A stretch of 64,000 nt of DNA from Pacificibacter marinus (GTDB taxonomy: Bacteria > Pseudomonadota > Alphaproteobacteria > Rhodobacterales > Rhodobacteraceae): the NCBI RefSeq assembly GCF_018860665.1, contig NZ_JAHKPK010000003.1, forward strand, positions 82,831 through 146,830. Reading direction: 5' to 3'. The translations under genes were made by a program, and so were the position numbers. Shown here one piece after another: positions 55,820 through 64,000 of the stretch. The notes beneath the pieces are model-generated. The model worked only from the letters and a program-made list of their open reading frames with translations. It did no database searches and had not been told where the DNA came from. Every line of letters begins with the position of its first letter. Position 1 is the first letter of the stretch.

Positions 55820-57307
55820 TTAGAAACTCAGCGTCGCCGCAACCGCGCGTTTCCATGCTGCGTATTTGTCTTGCCTTTGACCCTCGCCCATTTGCGGCTC
55901 GAATTTGGTATCGCAAGCCCAAAGTGCTGCAAATGTGGCTTGGTCGGGATAGACCCCAACGTGCATGCCTGCGAGCCAAGCCACACCAACAGCCGTGGTC
56001 TCATGCACTTTCGGACGATCCACAGGCGCACCGATAATATCCGACAAAAACTGCATCGTCCAATCGCTGGCAGTCATCCCGCCATCGACACGCAAAGTCG
56101 GTGCGACGCCTGTGGCCTGCCAATCGGCAGACATCGCCTCAAGCAGATCACGGGTCTGATACCCCACGCTTTCAAGCGCTGCTTTCGCCATCTCAGCTGG
56201 CCCTGTGCCGCGCGTCAGCCCAAAGGCAGCACCCCGACAGTCTGCATTCCAGTACGGTGCGCCAAGGCCCACAAAAGCAGGTACAAGTACCACGTTTTGA
56301 TGCGGGTCGGCCTGTTTGGCCAGATCTTGCGTTTCGGCCGCGTCATCAATGATTTGTAACCCATCGCGCAACCATTGCACCACCGCACCCGCGATGAAGA
56401 TAGAGCCCTCAAGCGCATATGTCGGCTTGCCGTTCAATTGATAGGCGATGGTCGTCAGCAAGCGATTTTTTGACGTCACAGGCACATTGCCCGTGTTCAA
56501 CAGCGCAAAACAGCCCGTGCCGTATGTGGATTTCATCATGCCGGGCTCGAAACATGCCTGCCCCAAAGTGGCCGCTTGCTGGTCGCCCGCAACACCACAA
56601 ATCGGAATAGAGGCCCCGAATAGATCAGGCGTGGTGTGACCGAAATCGGCCGCGCAATCTTTGACCTCCGGCAGCATTTGCATCGGGATATCCAACAGAT
56701 CGCAGATGGTCTGGCTCCATCGGCCTTTGCGAATATCATAAAGCATCGTGCGCGCTGCATTCGTTGCATCCGTGACATGCGCCGCGCCACCGGTCATCTT
56801 CCAAATCAGAAAACTATCGACAGTGCCAAACAGCAGATCGCCTTTTGCAGCACGGTCTCTTGCGCCGTCCACGTGATCCAAAACCCATTTGAGTTTGGTG
56901 CTGGAAAAATACGGATCGATCAACAGACCTGTACGCTCGACAATCATCGACTCGTGCCCTGCATCACGCAGATCGCGACACAGATCAGCGGTGCGCCGGT
57001 CTTGCCAAACCACGGCATTGTAGATCGGCACACCTGTATGCCTGTCCCACACCAAAACCGTTTCACGTTGATTGGTGATGCCGATGGCAGAAACTTGCGC
57101 GGCCTTAATATCAGCCTTATCCATCGCGCCACGACAGGTCGCGAGCGTGCTGTCCCACAGATCGTTCGGATCGTGCTCAACCCAACCCGATTGCGGAAAA
57201 TGCTGGGTGAACTCTTGCTGTTTGGACGCCACAACAGACATGTCGCCATCAAACACCATCGTACGGGTCGAAGTCGTCCCTTGGTCGATTGCAAGAATGT
57301 AAGTCAT
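55820..57307 (-). CDS. glpK: Glycerol kinase
   Basis: A 495-residue FGGY kinase that makes glycerol-3-phosphate. The N-terminus [20 protein letters not shown], the substrate stretch [14 protein letters not shown], and [12 protein letters not shown] are family marks. ATG 57307 follows AAGGTG. It lies behind glpD on the same strand with a gap of 66 bases. No glycerol transporter gene is seen here. Confidence 0.96.
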   Translation of the reverse strand: MTYILAIDQGTTSTRTMVFDGDMSVVASKQQEFTQHFPQSGWVEHDPNDLWDSTLATCRGAMDKADIKAAQVSAIGITNQRETVLVWDRHTGVPIYNAVVWQDRRTADLCRDLRDAGHESMIVERTGLLIDPYFSSTKLKWVLDHVDGARDRAAKGDLLFGTVDSFLIWKMTGGAAHVTDATNAARTMLYDIRKGRWSQTICDLLDIPMQMLPEVKDCAADFGHTTPDLFGASIPICGVAGDQQAATLGQACFEPGMMKSTYGTGCFALLNTGNVPVTSKNRLLTTIAYQLNGKPTYALEGSIFIAGAVVQWLRDGLQIIDDAAETQDLAKQADPHQNVVLVPAFVGLGAPYWNADCRGAAFGLTRGTGPAEMAKAALESVGYQTRDLLEAMSADWQATGVAPTLRVDGGMTASDWTMQFLSDIIGAPVDRPKVHETTAVGVAWLAGMHVGVYPDQATFAALWACDTKFEPQMGEGQRQDKYAAWKRAVAATLSF

Positions 57308-57373
57308 CTTATTCACCTTGTTCTAAATGTCGAAAGACGGCATCAAATTTATTAGCGCGCCGCCAAAACAGGA

Positions 57374-58957
57374 TCACCGCGCAGTAGACGCAGCTGCCAT
57401 CCAGTCGTCAAGCGTCTCGATTTCTTGTGACGTCATGCGCAGACCCAATTTCGAACGCCGCCAAACGATGTCTTCGGCTGTATGGGCGAACTCTTTGTCC
57501 ATCAGCCAGACCACTTCGCGTTGTGTCAAATTGGCTCCGAAATTTTGGCCCAGATCCGTCGCGACTTTTGCATCGCCCAACACCTCAAAGGCATCGCCCC
57601 CATAAGCCTTGATCAACCGGTTTGTCCATCGCGCATCTAAGAATGGATAGGATTGCGTCAAACGTTCTGTCAGGGCCTTGACATCATCCACCGGAAAATC
57701 CCCGCCCGGCATGGGCACACCCGCGGTCCAAGGCTGACCGATTCTGGGGAAAAACGGTGCGATTTTTTCCATCGCTGTTTCAGCCAAGCGGCGGTAGGTG
57801 GTGATCTTGCCACCAAAGACGTTCAAAATAGGTGCCCCCGCAGAGGTATCGACCTTCACAACATAATCGCGTGTCGCAGCCGTGGCTGAGCTGGCCCCGT
57901 CATCATAAAGGGGCCGCACGCCAGAATAGCTCCACACCACATCAGCCTCCGTAACGGGTGTTTTCAGATAATTGGACGCAAAATCCAACAGATAAGCCTG
58001 CTCTTCAGGCGTGCACTCCGGCTTGGTATCCGCGTCAGAATGCTCCGCGTCAGTCGTGCCGATCAGAGTAAAGTCGGTCTCATAGGGAATCGTGAAAATG
58101 ATCCGCCCGTCTTCGCCTTGAAAGAAATAGCATTTGTCGTGATCGTAAAGCTTGCGAGTGACGATGTGACTGCCCCGCACCAAGCGCACGCCCTCGGTCG
58201 AATTGATCCGCGCTGTGTTTTGGATCACATCTTTGACCCATGGCCCGCCTGCATTGACCAGCATCCGCGCCACGACAACACGCTGCGCCCCGCTGTCTTT
58301 GGCCTCAAGCGTGATATGCCATAGCCCGTCGACCTGTTTGGCCGACACGACCTTAGTACGCACATTGATTTTAGCGCCACGGTTTTGCGCATCGCGGGCG
58401 TTCAAGACCACCAAACGGCTATCTTCGACCCAGCAATCCGAATACTCATAAGCCTTTTTGAAACGATCTTTCAAAGGCGCACCTTCAGGCGCGGTTTCCA
58501 AGTTGACCGATGTCGTCGCTTTAAGAATTTTGCGCCCGCCTAGATTGTCATACAAGAACAACCCAAGCCGGATGAGCCAAGCAGGACGACGCCCTTTCAT
58601 CCACGGCATGATAGTGTTGAGCAGCTTTGAGGTCGGCGTATCGCCTTCAAAGCGCATATCTTTGTGATAGGGTAAAACAAAGCGCATCGGCCAAGAGATA
58701 TGCGGCATCGCACGCAGCAATGTTTCGCGCTCGATCAGGGCTTCACGCACCAAACGGACTTCCCAATACTCAAGATAGCGCAATCCACCATGGAACAGCT
58801 TGGTCGATGCCGATGAGGTCGCTGAGGCCAAATCGTTCATCTCGGCCAGCTCGACCCTGAGACCTCGGCCCACCGCATCACGGGCAATGCCGCAGCCATT
58901 GATGCCGCCACCGATGACGAAAAGATCGATGATATCTTTCGGTTCGTTTTGGCCCAC
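57374..58957 (-). CDS. glpD: Glycerol-3-phosphate dehydrogenase
   Basis: A 527-residue FAD-dependent membrane-associated enzyme feeding electrons from glycerol-3-phosphate into the quinone pool. FAD motif FVIGGGINGCGIARDAVGRG is at the N-terminus, with the usual SSASTKLFHGGLRYLE and GGKITTYRRLAE. The open frame extends to 58978, but GTG 58957 is chosen because AGGAGG sits six bases upstream; the ATG codons above lack this. Divergent from glpR. Confidence 0.95.
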   Translation of the reverse strand: MGQNEPKDIIDLFVIGGGINGCGIARDAVGRGLRVELAEMNDLASATSSASTKLFHGGLRYLEYWEVRLVREALIERETLLRAMPHISWPMRFVLPYHKDMRFEGDTPTSKLLNTIMPWMKGRRPAWLIRLGLFLYDNLGGRKILKATTSVNLETAPEGAPLKDRFKKAYEYSDCWVEDSRLVVLNARDAQNRGAKINVRTKVVSAKQVDGLWHITLEAKDSGAQRVVVARMLVNAGGPWVKDVIQNTARINSTEGVRLVRGSHIVTRKLYDHDKCYFFQGEDGRIIFTIPYETDFTLIGTTDAEHSDADTKPECTPEEQAYLLDFASNYLKTPVTEADVVWSYSGVRPLYDDGASSATAATRDYVVKVDTSAGAPILNVFGGKITTYRRLAETAMEKIAPFFPRIGQPWTAGVPMPGGDFPVDDVKALTERLTQSYPFLDARWTNRLIKAYGGDAFEVLGDAKVATDLGQNFGANLTQREVVWLMDKEFAHTAEDIVWRRSKLGLRMTSQEIETLDDWMAAASTAR

Positions 58958-59059
58958 GCACAGCCTCCTCATGTTCAAGTTTTCACCGTTAGCTGTCCGC
59001 TTTCAGTCGACTTCAATCAACACTGATTCACTATCGCAATCAATATTGAATGTTCGTTT

Positions 59060-59079
59060 ATTTTCGCTTTTACGAAAAT
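59060..59079. promoter_or_regulatory. Candidate GlpR operator in the glpD-glpR gap
   Basis: ATTTTCG (59060-59066) and CGAAAAT (59073-59079) are perfect inverted arms around six bases. TTCG is repeated just upstream (59054-59057). The site sits in the A+T-rich centre of the 250-base divergent region. GlpR of E. coli binds an inverted site with TTCG/CGAA cores, so this is plausible but untested. Confidence 0.5.
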
Positions 59080-59207
59080 ACCTGCATAAATCATCATAAG
59101 TTCCATAAATATTACATGTTAGAATATAAACGATAGTTTTGCGCTCTTGACGAAACCGTTTGGACTAAAGATTGTTTTGATGGGCATCCCCCGCCAAAGG
59201 AAAGAAC

Positions 59208-59966
59208 ATGGTCTCGACCTTCCGACAAAAAGAGATACTTGAAATGGCGCGCAGTGACGGCAAGGTCACTGTCGATGGGTTGGCGCAAAAATACGATGTT
59301 ACAGTTCAAACGATCCGGCGCGACCTGTCACATCTGGCCGATAGCGGGCAGTTGGAACGTGTGCATGGTGGTGCTGTGATCGCATCTGGCGTCACCAATA
59401 TCCAGTACGGCGAACGTCGTCGCCTCAATCAAACCGGCAAGAAATCCATTGCGGTGACATGTGCCGCGCAGATCCCAAACGGGGCATCCTTATTCATGAA
59501 CATCGGCACCACCACCGAAGCCGTGGCCCAAGAATTGCTTGATCACGAAAATCTGCTCGTGGTCACCAACAACCTTAATATCGCCAATATTCTGGCCGCC
59601 AATCAAAGTTGTGAAATCATTTTGGTCGGCGGTGTGCTGCGTCGCTCTGACGGTGGTCTTGTTGGCGGTCTCACAGCGGAAATGGTCAGACAGTTCAAGT
59701 TCGACTATTCTGTTTTGGGATGTTCTGCCATTGATACAGATGGCGATTTGCTGGATTTTGACGGGCAAGAAGTCATGGTCAGCACCACAGCAATCAAACG
59801 CTCGCGCAAGGTCATGGTGGTCGCCGATCGCTTTAAATTTGACCGCAAAGCACCGTTGACCATCTGTTCCTTGGCCGATGTCACAACGCTGGTGACCGAC
59901 ACAGGTTTACCCCAAGACCTTGCGCAAAACTGCGCCGCTTGGGGCACAGAAGTGATCTCTGTTTAG
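59208..59966 (+). CDS. glpR: Glycerol-3-phosphate regulon repressor GlpR
   Basis: A 252-residue DeoR-family repressor. The N-terminal helix-turn-helix spans about residues 20-45 (VTVDGLAQKYDVTVQTIRRDL) with ERVHGGAV, followed by a sugar-phosphate isomerase-like sensor domain (NIGTTTEAVAQEL, LVVTNNLNIANIL, VGGVLRRSDGGLVG). Context with glpD and glpK makes the assignment firm. AAAGGAAAG precedes ATG. Confidence 0.92.
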   Translation: MVSTFRQKEILEMARSDGKVTVDGLAQKYDVTVQTIRRDLSHLADSGQLERVHGGAVIASGVTNIQYGERRRLNQTGKKSIAVTCAAQIPNGASLFMNIGTTTEAVAQELLDHENLLVVTNNLNIANILAANQSCEIILVGGVLRRSDGGLVGGLTAEMVRQFKFDYSVLGCSAIDTDGDLLDFDGQEVMVSTTAIKRSRKVMVVADRFKFDRKAPLTICSLADVTTLVTDTGLPQDLAQNCAAWGTEVISV

Positions 59967-60056
59967 CTGCTCATCACGGCGGGAAAGCAGGACAAAAAGC
60001 AAAGTGAAGGGTGACCAATTTACGCTGAACGTCGCAAAGTAAGTCACCCCCCAAAT

Positions 60057-61070
60057 TTAGCGCGCCAGATATGCGTTGGTGAACCACGTTGAAACATCAG
60101 GAAGCGTCGCAAGGGGCTGTCCATTTTCATCGCGCAAGATGCCTGCGTCGAATAAAAATTTGGCAATATTATTGACCATATCTGCATCAATCATCCCAAC
60201 AGCTTCATCAGCATCTTGCAAATAGCCGCCATCGACCAAAGCCTGCATTGATGCGTGAACCAAATCAGGATTGCTCATCATGCCTGCGGTCTCGGCGATC
60301 AAAATATCTGCCGCAGCGGCGGGATTTTGGGCTGCAAAATCATACCCCCGTTGCGCCGCCTGAACAAAAGCGCTGGCCGTATCAGGGTTCTCTGCAAGCC
60401 AAGAGCCATTACCACCCAAGAACGTCGTATGCTGGTCTGGCACACCAAAGTCAGCATAGGCAAAAGCGCGTTGCGGGCGATCCAAAAGCACCGAATTCAC
60501 CCCTTCCCAAGTGCTGACCTCAAGCGTGAAATCAACGCGACCATTGGCCAGCGCCTCATAGGCAGAGGTGCCCAAGGTGACCGTATCGAATGTGCCCGCA
60601 CCACCATCATTTTGGATGATGGTCGAAATCAGCGCGTTTTCCCAATCGCTTCCAAAGCCCGCATAAATCTTGCCATCCAAATCGGCAGGCCTCTGAATGT
60701 CATCGCGATTGCCATTGAACACCACGCGTCCCGTTTCGTGCTGCACAACAGCCAAAACAGCCGTCATATCAGCACCTTTAGCGCGCAGACTATGGAAACC
60801 GACAGCGCTTAAAATACCGAACTCAGCAAGGCCCGCAGAGACCAAAGTCGTCGATGACGTATCGGTGTAAGGCAAGATATCGACATCAAGACCAGCCTCT
60901 TCGAACCAACCTTTGGATTGCGCGACATACAGCCCAACGTGATTGGTATTCGGGGTCCAATCCAATGCGACTGTCACCTTTTCTTGCGCCACGGCATCTT
61001 GAGCCACAGCGTTTTGGGACATTGCAGGCAACGCAGCACAAAAACATGCGGCAGCAATCAAATGTTTCAT
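60057..61070 (-). CDS. thiY: Thiamine-precursor ABC transporter substrate-binding protein (ThiY-like)
   Basis: A 337-residue periplasmic protein of the NMT1/THI5-like family. Signal peptide about 1-23. LDWTPNTNHVGLYVAQSKGWFEEAGLDV is the diagnostic start of the mature domain, followed by AGFGSDWENALI and LEVSTWEGV. ThiY proteins bind formylaminopyrimidine. It is the fourth gene of a TPP-riboswitch operon and overlaps thiZ by ATGA. Confidence 0.9.
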   Translation of the reverse strand: MKHLIAAACFCAALPAMSQNAVAQDAVAQEKVTVALDWTPNTNHVGLYVAQSKGWFEEAGLDVDILPYTDTSSTTLVSAGLAEFGILSAVGFHSLRAKGADMTAVLAVVQHETGRVVFNGNRDDIQRPADLDGKIYAGFGSDWENALISTIIQNDGGAGTFDTVTLGTSAYEALANGRVDFTLEVSTWEGVNSVLLDRPQRAFAYADFGVPDQHTTFLGGNGSWLAENPDTASAFVQAAQRGYDFAAQNPAAAADILIAETAGMMSNPDLVHASMQALVDGGYLQDADEAVGMIDADMVNNIAKFLFDAGILRDENGQPLATLPDVSTWFTNAYLAR

Positions 61071-61822
61071 AGGGTGTCTCCGGTTTGGGTCAGTAAAATA
61101 TCTAAAAGATGCGCTTCAAGGGCGTGGGCGTCAGGGGGCGTGGGGCTGCCAAAACGCGGGCGCGGTGTGGGCACGGCGACTTCCGCGATCACAGTGGCAG
61201 GACGGCGCGACAACACGTAAATCCGGTCCGATAAGGCAACAGCTTCGCGCACATCATGAGTGACAAGCAACGTGGTCCAGCGCGCCGATTGCCAGCGGGC
61301 TTCAAACCACTTTTGCATCTGCATCCGCGTCAAAGCATCTAATGCGCCAAAAGGCTCATCCAGCAATTGCATTGGGCGACCTTGCAAAACAGTGCGCAAC
61401 AAAGCCGCGCGTTGACGCATCCCGCCAGACAATTGCGCGGGATAACGATGTTCAAACCCAACAAGCCCGAAGTCCGCGAACAAAGGCAAAGCACGTGCTC
61501 GCGCCTCTTTGCGAGGCACGCCCTGCACCTCAAGCCCCAAGGTCACGTTATCCAGAATACGCAGCCAAGGCATCAAAGCATCACTTTGCGGCATAAATGC
61601 AAAGCCTTGCTGGTTTCGCGTCAACGGCAGCCCATAGCAAGTGATTGCACCGCGATCAGAATGCAGCGCCCCTGTCAGCAATCGAAAAATGGTAGATTTT
61701 CCTGCGCCGGATGGACCAAGGATCGACACGAATTCGCCCTGCGCGACATGCATGGAAATATCCGCCAAGACATCGGTTTTTCCCAACGTCAGACCCACGT
61801 TTTTCATATCCAGAACGGTCAT
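61067..61822 (-). CDS. thiZ: Thiamine-precursor ABC transporter ATP-binding protein (ThiZ-like)
   Basis: A 251-residue ABC ATPase. Walker A GPSGAGKS, Q-loop in FAFMPQSDALMPWL, signature LSGGMRQRAAL, Walker B QLLDEPFGALD and switch His in VTHDVREA. It energises ThiX. Overlaps both neighbours by ATGA. Confidence 0.93.
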   Translation of the reverse strand: MTVLDMKNVGLTLGKTDVLADISMHVAQGEFVSILGPSGAGKSTIFRLLTGALHSDRGAITCYGLPLTRNQQGFAFMPQSDALMPWLRILDNVTLGLEVQGVPRKEARARALPLFADFGLVGFEHRYPAQLSGGMRQRAALLRTVLQGRPMQLLDEPFGALDALTRMQMQKWFEARWQSARWTTLLVTHDVREAVALSDRIYVLSRRPATVIAEVAVPTPRPRFGSPTPPDAHALEAHLLDILLTQTGDTL

Positions 61823-62607
61823 TGATCCCCCTTTGCATCGCGCCAGCGCAAGGCCACACGTTGCAACAGTGCTGTGGCCGCGAACAATGCCAAGGTCAGC
61901 ACAGAGCTGATCACGACAGCCGCCAGCACAAGGTCGGGGCGAAAGCTGTTCTTGGCGTTCAAAATCACGATACCCAACCCTGCACGCGCGCCGACATATT
62001 CGGCAAAGATCGCCGCGACGACGGCATAGGTGATCGAAATGCGCAGCCCCGCAAAGAAATATGGCATCGCGGACGGCAGCCGCGCACGTCGAAACACCAC
62101 GCGCTTTGAAGCCCCCATCGAGTACAACAATTCTTCGATTTCTGGATCTGTCGAATCATATCCATCCACCAAAGCCACCAGCATGGGAAAAAACGTCACC
62201 AACGTGACCAACAGGATTTTAGGTGTCAGATCAAAGCCAAACCACAGCACAACCAAGGGGGCGATCGCGACCAAGGGCAAGGTTTGACTGACCACAAAAA
62301 TCGGGAAAAGTGCACGGCGCAAACGCGGCATAAAATCCAAGGCGACCGACAAAACAAAAGCCACGCTCAGCGACAAAGAAAACCCAAAAAGGGTGGCCTG
62401 AAGCGTCGGCACAGTGTTGCGCCACAGTACCTCACGATTCAATAGCATCTGTTCCAGCACGCGCGACGGCGCGGGCAAGATCAACGGGGAAATCCCCGAT
62501 ATTTGGACGTAAATTTCCCAAAGCGCAAAAGCACTGACAACACTCAAGACGGCAGGCAAGCCGCGTGTCAGGCCTGCGCCGGAGCGGCGAGGCAACGGAA
62601 TATGCAT
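61819..62607 (-). CDS. thiX: Thiamine-precursor ABC transporter permease (ThiX-like)
   Basis: A 262-residue permease of the BPD family with about six helices and the EAA loop (YDSTDPEIEELLYSMGASKRVVFRRARLPSAMPYFFAGLR). ATG 62607 is preferred to the adjoining TTG 62610. Begins three bases after ykoF. Confidence 0.9.
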   Translation of the reverse strand: MHIPLPRRSGAGLTRGLPAVLSVVSAFALWEIYVQISGISPLILPAPSRVLEQMLLNREVLWRNTVPTLQATLFGFSLSLSVAFVLSVALDFMPRLRRALFPIFVVSQTLPLVAIAPLVVLWFGFDLTPKILLVTLVTFFPMLVALVDGYDSTDPEIEELLYSMGASKRVVFRRARLPSAMPYFFAGLRISITYAVVAAIFAEYVGARAGLGIVILNAKNSFRPDLVLAAVVISSVLTLALFAATALLQRVALRWRDAKGDQ

Positions 62608-62610
62608 CAA

Positions 62611-63219
62611 TCAGCGCTTTGACGGGCTGTTGGCAGAAACCGTTAAATCAATCGTGACATGGCCATTTGGCGGGCCGAAGCGGCAAAATGCTTGCTCTAG
62701 CGTTGCAAAAACCGGACCTGCATCACCGCTGAGACGGGTGCAGAAATTCTTTGATCGCAAAAACGTACCGCTTTGCTTGAGAAAATCAATGCAGCCCATG
62801 ATCTCGGCCATATGGTCGCCCGCGCCCATCACATAAAGTGAAAACTGCGCATCTGCGAACTGGCCTTTCTCTGGTGTCTCGGTAATGGCACTCAAAGCGC
62901 TGCTTTGACGCGACGCCAAAGGTTCGGACGGGTTCGCCAAGGCATTCGTTTGACAAATGGGATCATCCGGCTCACCGGGGCAGCCACGCGACAAGGTACT
63001 GCGCAAGACGATGTGCTCGCCCGTTGCTGCCGAGGCACTGTAAAGATCGCGCAGAGCGGGAAATAAGACCTCGGGCGGACCGACGATCAGGGTTGAAATA
63101 TCATCTGTCTCGATCCGCAATTTATCACGCCATGGGTCAAGCGCATGAAGTGATGATAAAATCACATCCACGAACCCATCGGTCATCGGATAAAGGGAAA
63201 CTTGTGCGCCTACAAACAT
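62611..63219 (-). CDS. ykoF: YkoF-like thiamine/HMP-binding protein
   Basis: A 202-residue protein with two YkoF repeats: GAQVSLYPMTDGFVDVILSSL at the N-terminus and ADAQFSLYVMGAGDHMAEIMGCI at about 122-145. YkoF of Bacillus binds thiamine and goes with the ECF transporter YkoEDC; here it heads a conventional ThiXYZ ABC operon instead. It probably buffers thiamine or hydroxymethylpyrimidine in the cytosol. AAGGAGG sits six bases before ATG, at the 3' end of a TPP riboswitch. Confidence 0.88.
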   Translation of the reverse strand: MFVGAQVSLYPMTDGFVDVILSSLHALDPWRDKLRIETDDISTLIVGPPEVLFPALRDLYSASAATGEHIVLRSTLSRGCPGEPDDPICQTNALANPSEPLASRQSSALSAITETPEKGQFADAQFSLYVMGAGDHMAEIMGCIDFLKQSGTFLRSKNFCTRLSGDAGPVFATLEQAFCRFGPPNGHVTIDLTVSANSPSKR

Positions 63220-63227
63220 TTCTGTCC

Positions 63228-63325
63228 TCCTTGCTACGCTGGCATTATCCAGATCAGCTTTAAGGGTCCGTGGGCTTGTGCCCCCATCTCAGCCGCAACA
63301 TGATGCGGCTCCCCTGTGGTGACGC
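63228..63325 (-). ncRNA. TPP riboswitch (THI element)
   Basis: Read on the minus strand the conserved parts occur in order: CAGGGGAGCC, GCGGCTGAGATGGG, ACCC, then CTGATCTGGATAATGCCAGCG. The element ends directly at the AAGGAGG ribosome binding site of ykoF (63226-63232), so control of translation start by ligand-dependent sequestration is likely. It predicts repression of the ykoF-thiXZY operon by thiamine pyrophosphate. Confidence 0.95.
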
Positions 63326-63731
63326 ATGAATTGCAGATCAATTAAACGATTGCAACCCACAAGTCGGATCGCATTTAAGAAAATCGACACCCAACGGAAA
63401 CTGCACTTTTTAGTTCGCTGATTGCCAACACGAATAAGGCTAAATATTTCGAAGCTTAAGAAACATCCGCCAGATGTTTATCAAGCAGAGTTTAAGTGCA
63501 AAGATCGCGTTTGCACTTTGTACCCTCAAGATCATGTCAGGGTGATAGCCCGCGGTCAGGGGTAGCCCTCGTATCGCCGGTTCTAAGCAAGACCTGTGTC
63601 GTGACTTTCTGTTTCATAGCTTGGGGTATCGGCAATCACGCCAGGGCTGCCATGTGTTCAAGTCTGTCATACGCTTGCTGTGCAAGAAAAAATTCACCGC
63701 CCATTTCAACGACGCAATTTATGGGAGTGGG
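63326..63731. other. 406-base intergenic stretch upstream of the TPP riboswitch
   Basis: It holds the promoter for the thiamine operon close to the riboswitch (a TTGCAA about 63349-63354 on the minus strand is a candidate -35) and an inverted repeat at 63494-63518. Nothing that looks like a gene could be supported: an open frame at 63496-63735 has no ribosome binding site and an unlikely composition. Confidence 0.4.
63494..63518. repeat. Inverted repeat
   Basis: AAGTGCAAA (63494-63502) and TTTGCACTT (63510-63518) are perfect 9-base arms around GATCGCG. It could be an operator or RNA hairpin; no T run follows. Confidence 0.55.
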
Positions 63732-63758
63732 TTGACCGGACGTTTGCCGTCCGGTCAA
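63732..63758 (-). terminator. Hairpin after the YcnI-like gene
   Basis: TTGACCGGACG (63732-63742) and CGTCCGGTCAA (63748-63758) pair perfectly around five bases, eight bases after the stop on the minus strand. There is no T run, so it may end or protect the transcript. Confidence 0.6.
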
Positions 63759-63766
63759 TAAATCGC

Positions 63767-64000
63767 TTAATGATGCGAATGGTGACCTGCCTCAGTGATG
63801 TTCAATCCAGGTGCCGGTTCCGCGACACCATGTCCATCATGGCCTTCGACGGGTTCGTTGACCCAATTGTGGGATCCGTTTGCGCATTCTTGAATGACCG
63901 GAAAGTAAACTGTTGTCCCTGTTTTCAAGTGATCTGTCAGCTTGCCGCGAAACGCAAACTGGTCGAAATGTGCATCGTCAAGCGAGCCTGACCAGATCAG
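63767..64000 (-). CDS. YcnI-like (DUF1775) protein, C-terminal part
   Basis: A partial gene running off the right edge; the last 77 codons are visible. The translated end shows LIWSGSLDDAHFDQFAFRGKL, then TVYFPVIQECANGSHNWV, which matches DUF1775/YcnI proteins (periplasmic, copper-linked in Bacillus). The C-terminus is His-rich (EGHDGHG, GHHSHH). A copper-related role is inferred from family and the His residues. The start is outside the window. Confidence 0.8.
   Translation of the reverse strand: MIWSGSLDDAHFDQFAFRGKLTDHLKTGTTVYFPVIQECANGSHNWVNEPVEGHDGHGVAEPAPGLNITEAGHHSHH

Noticed and set aside
63496..63735. Plus-strand frame of 79 codons in the gap before the riboswitch
   Set aside because: Cys- and Ser-rich composition without a ribosome binding site; it also covers the inverted repeat.
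63680..63991. Plus-strand frame of 103 codons at the right edge
   Set aside because: Opposite the YcnI-like gene, whose C-terminal motifs are clear on the minus strand.

Overview
The window is a chromosomal segment of an alphaproteobacterium, most likely of the family Rhodobacteraceae (Roseobacter group). This rests on the gene set and on neighbourhoods typical of that group: a tad locus with OmpA-type lipoprotein, tolQRAB-pal-cpoB-tilS-ftsH, ruvCAB-tolQ-side ybgC, phosphatidylcholine synthase, xerC next to a DUF484 gene, and a ykoF-thiXYZ operon. Base composition is moderate for the group. I see no insertion sequence, prophage, CRISPR array, rRNA or tRNA gene. The species cannot be named from the sequence.

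Layout. (1) 1-1480: the end of a DprE1-like FAD oxidase and a DprE2-like short-chain reductase, a pair that elsewhere makes polyprenyl-phospho-D-arabinofuranose. (2) 1753-14107: a lytic transglycosylase, then a nearly complete tad (Flp pilus) locus on the plus strand: two tandem flp pilin genes, cpaB, cpaC, an OmpA-type lipoprotein, cpaE, cpaF, tadB, tadC, tadD, a second TPR lipoprotein and a prepilin peptidase. The pseudopilins TadE/F/G are absent here. (3) 14204-18760: a polytopic membrane protein with GT-C-like features, an AAA ATPase, a beta-hydroxyacid dehydrogenase and a GNAT acetyltransferase. (4) 18852-32505, minus strand: folD, chorismate mutase, ftsH, tilS, cpoB, pal, tolB, tolA, tolR, tolQ, ybgC, an unknown gene, ruvB, ruvA, ruvC. 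This is the envelope-constriction machinery with Holliday-junction processing. (5) 32719-39329: an unknown small membrane protein, prmA, an orphan membrane protein, msrA, an MFS transporter, priA. (6) 39455-46574: transaldolase, DUF484, xerC, a Pro/Gly-rich small protein, phosphatidylcholine synthase, ileS. (7) 46914-55758: a cysteine-rich mini-protein divergent from a group III truncated haemoglobin with a palindrome between them, a flavin monooxygenase, ycjF/ycjX-like stress genes, truA, a 49-residue protein, a GH13_18 sugar phosphorylase, a hexapeptide acetyltransferase and a DUF6653 protein. (8) 55820-59966: glpK and glpD divergent from glpR. (9) 60057-63325: a TPP riboswitch driving ykoF-thiX-thiZ-thiY, followed at the window edge by the end of a YcnI/DUF1775 gene.

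Most of the window is core genome. The parts most worth a second look are the arabinose-type gene pair and GT-C-like membrane protein flanking the pilus locus, the unusual pilin processing site, the hairpins and 23-codon reading frame after the second pilin gene, the perfect palindrome at 47219-47243, and several small unassigned proteins. Several starts were moved from the longest open frame to a downstream codon with a ribosome binding site, notably TTG for ftsH and GTG for tolA and glpD.
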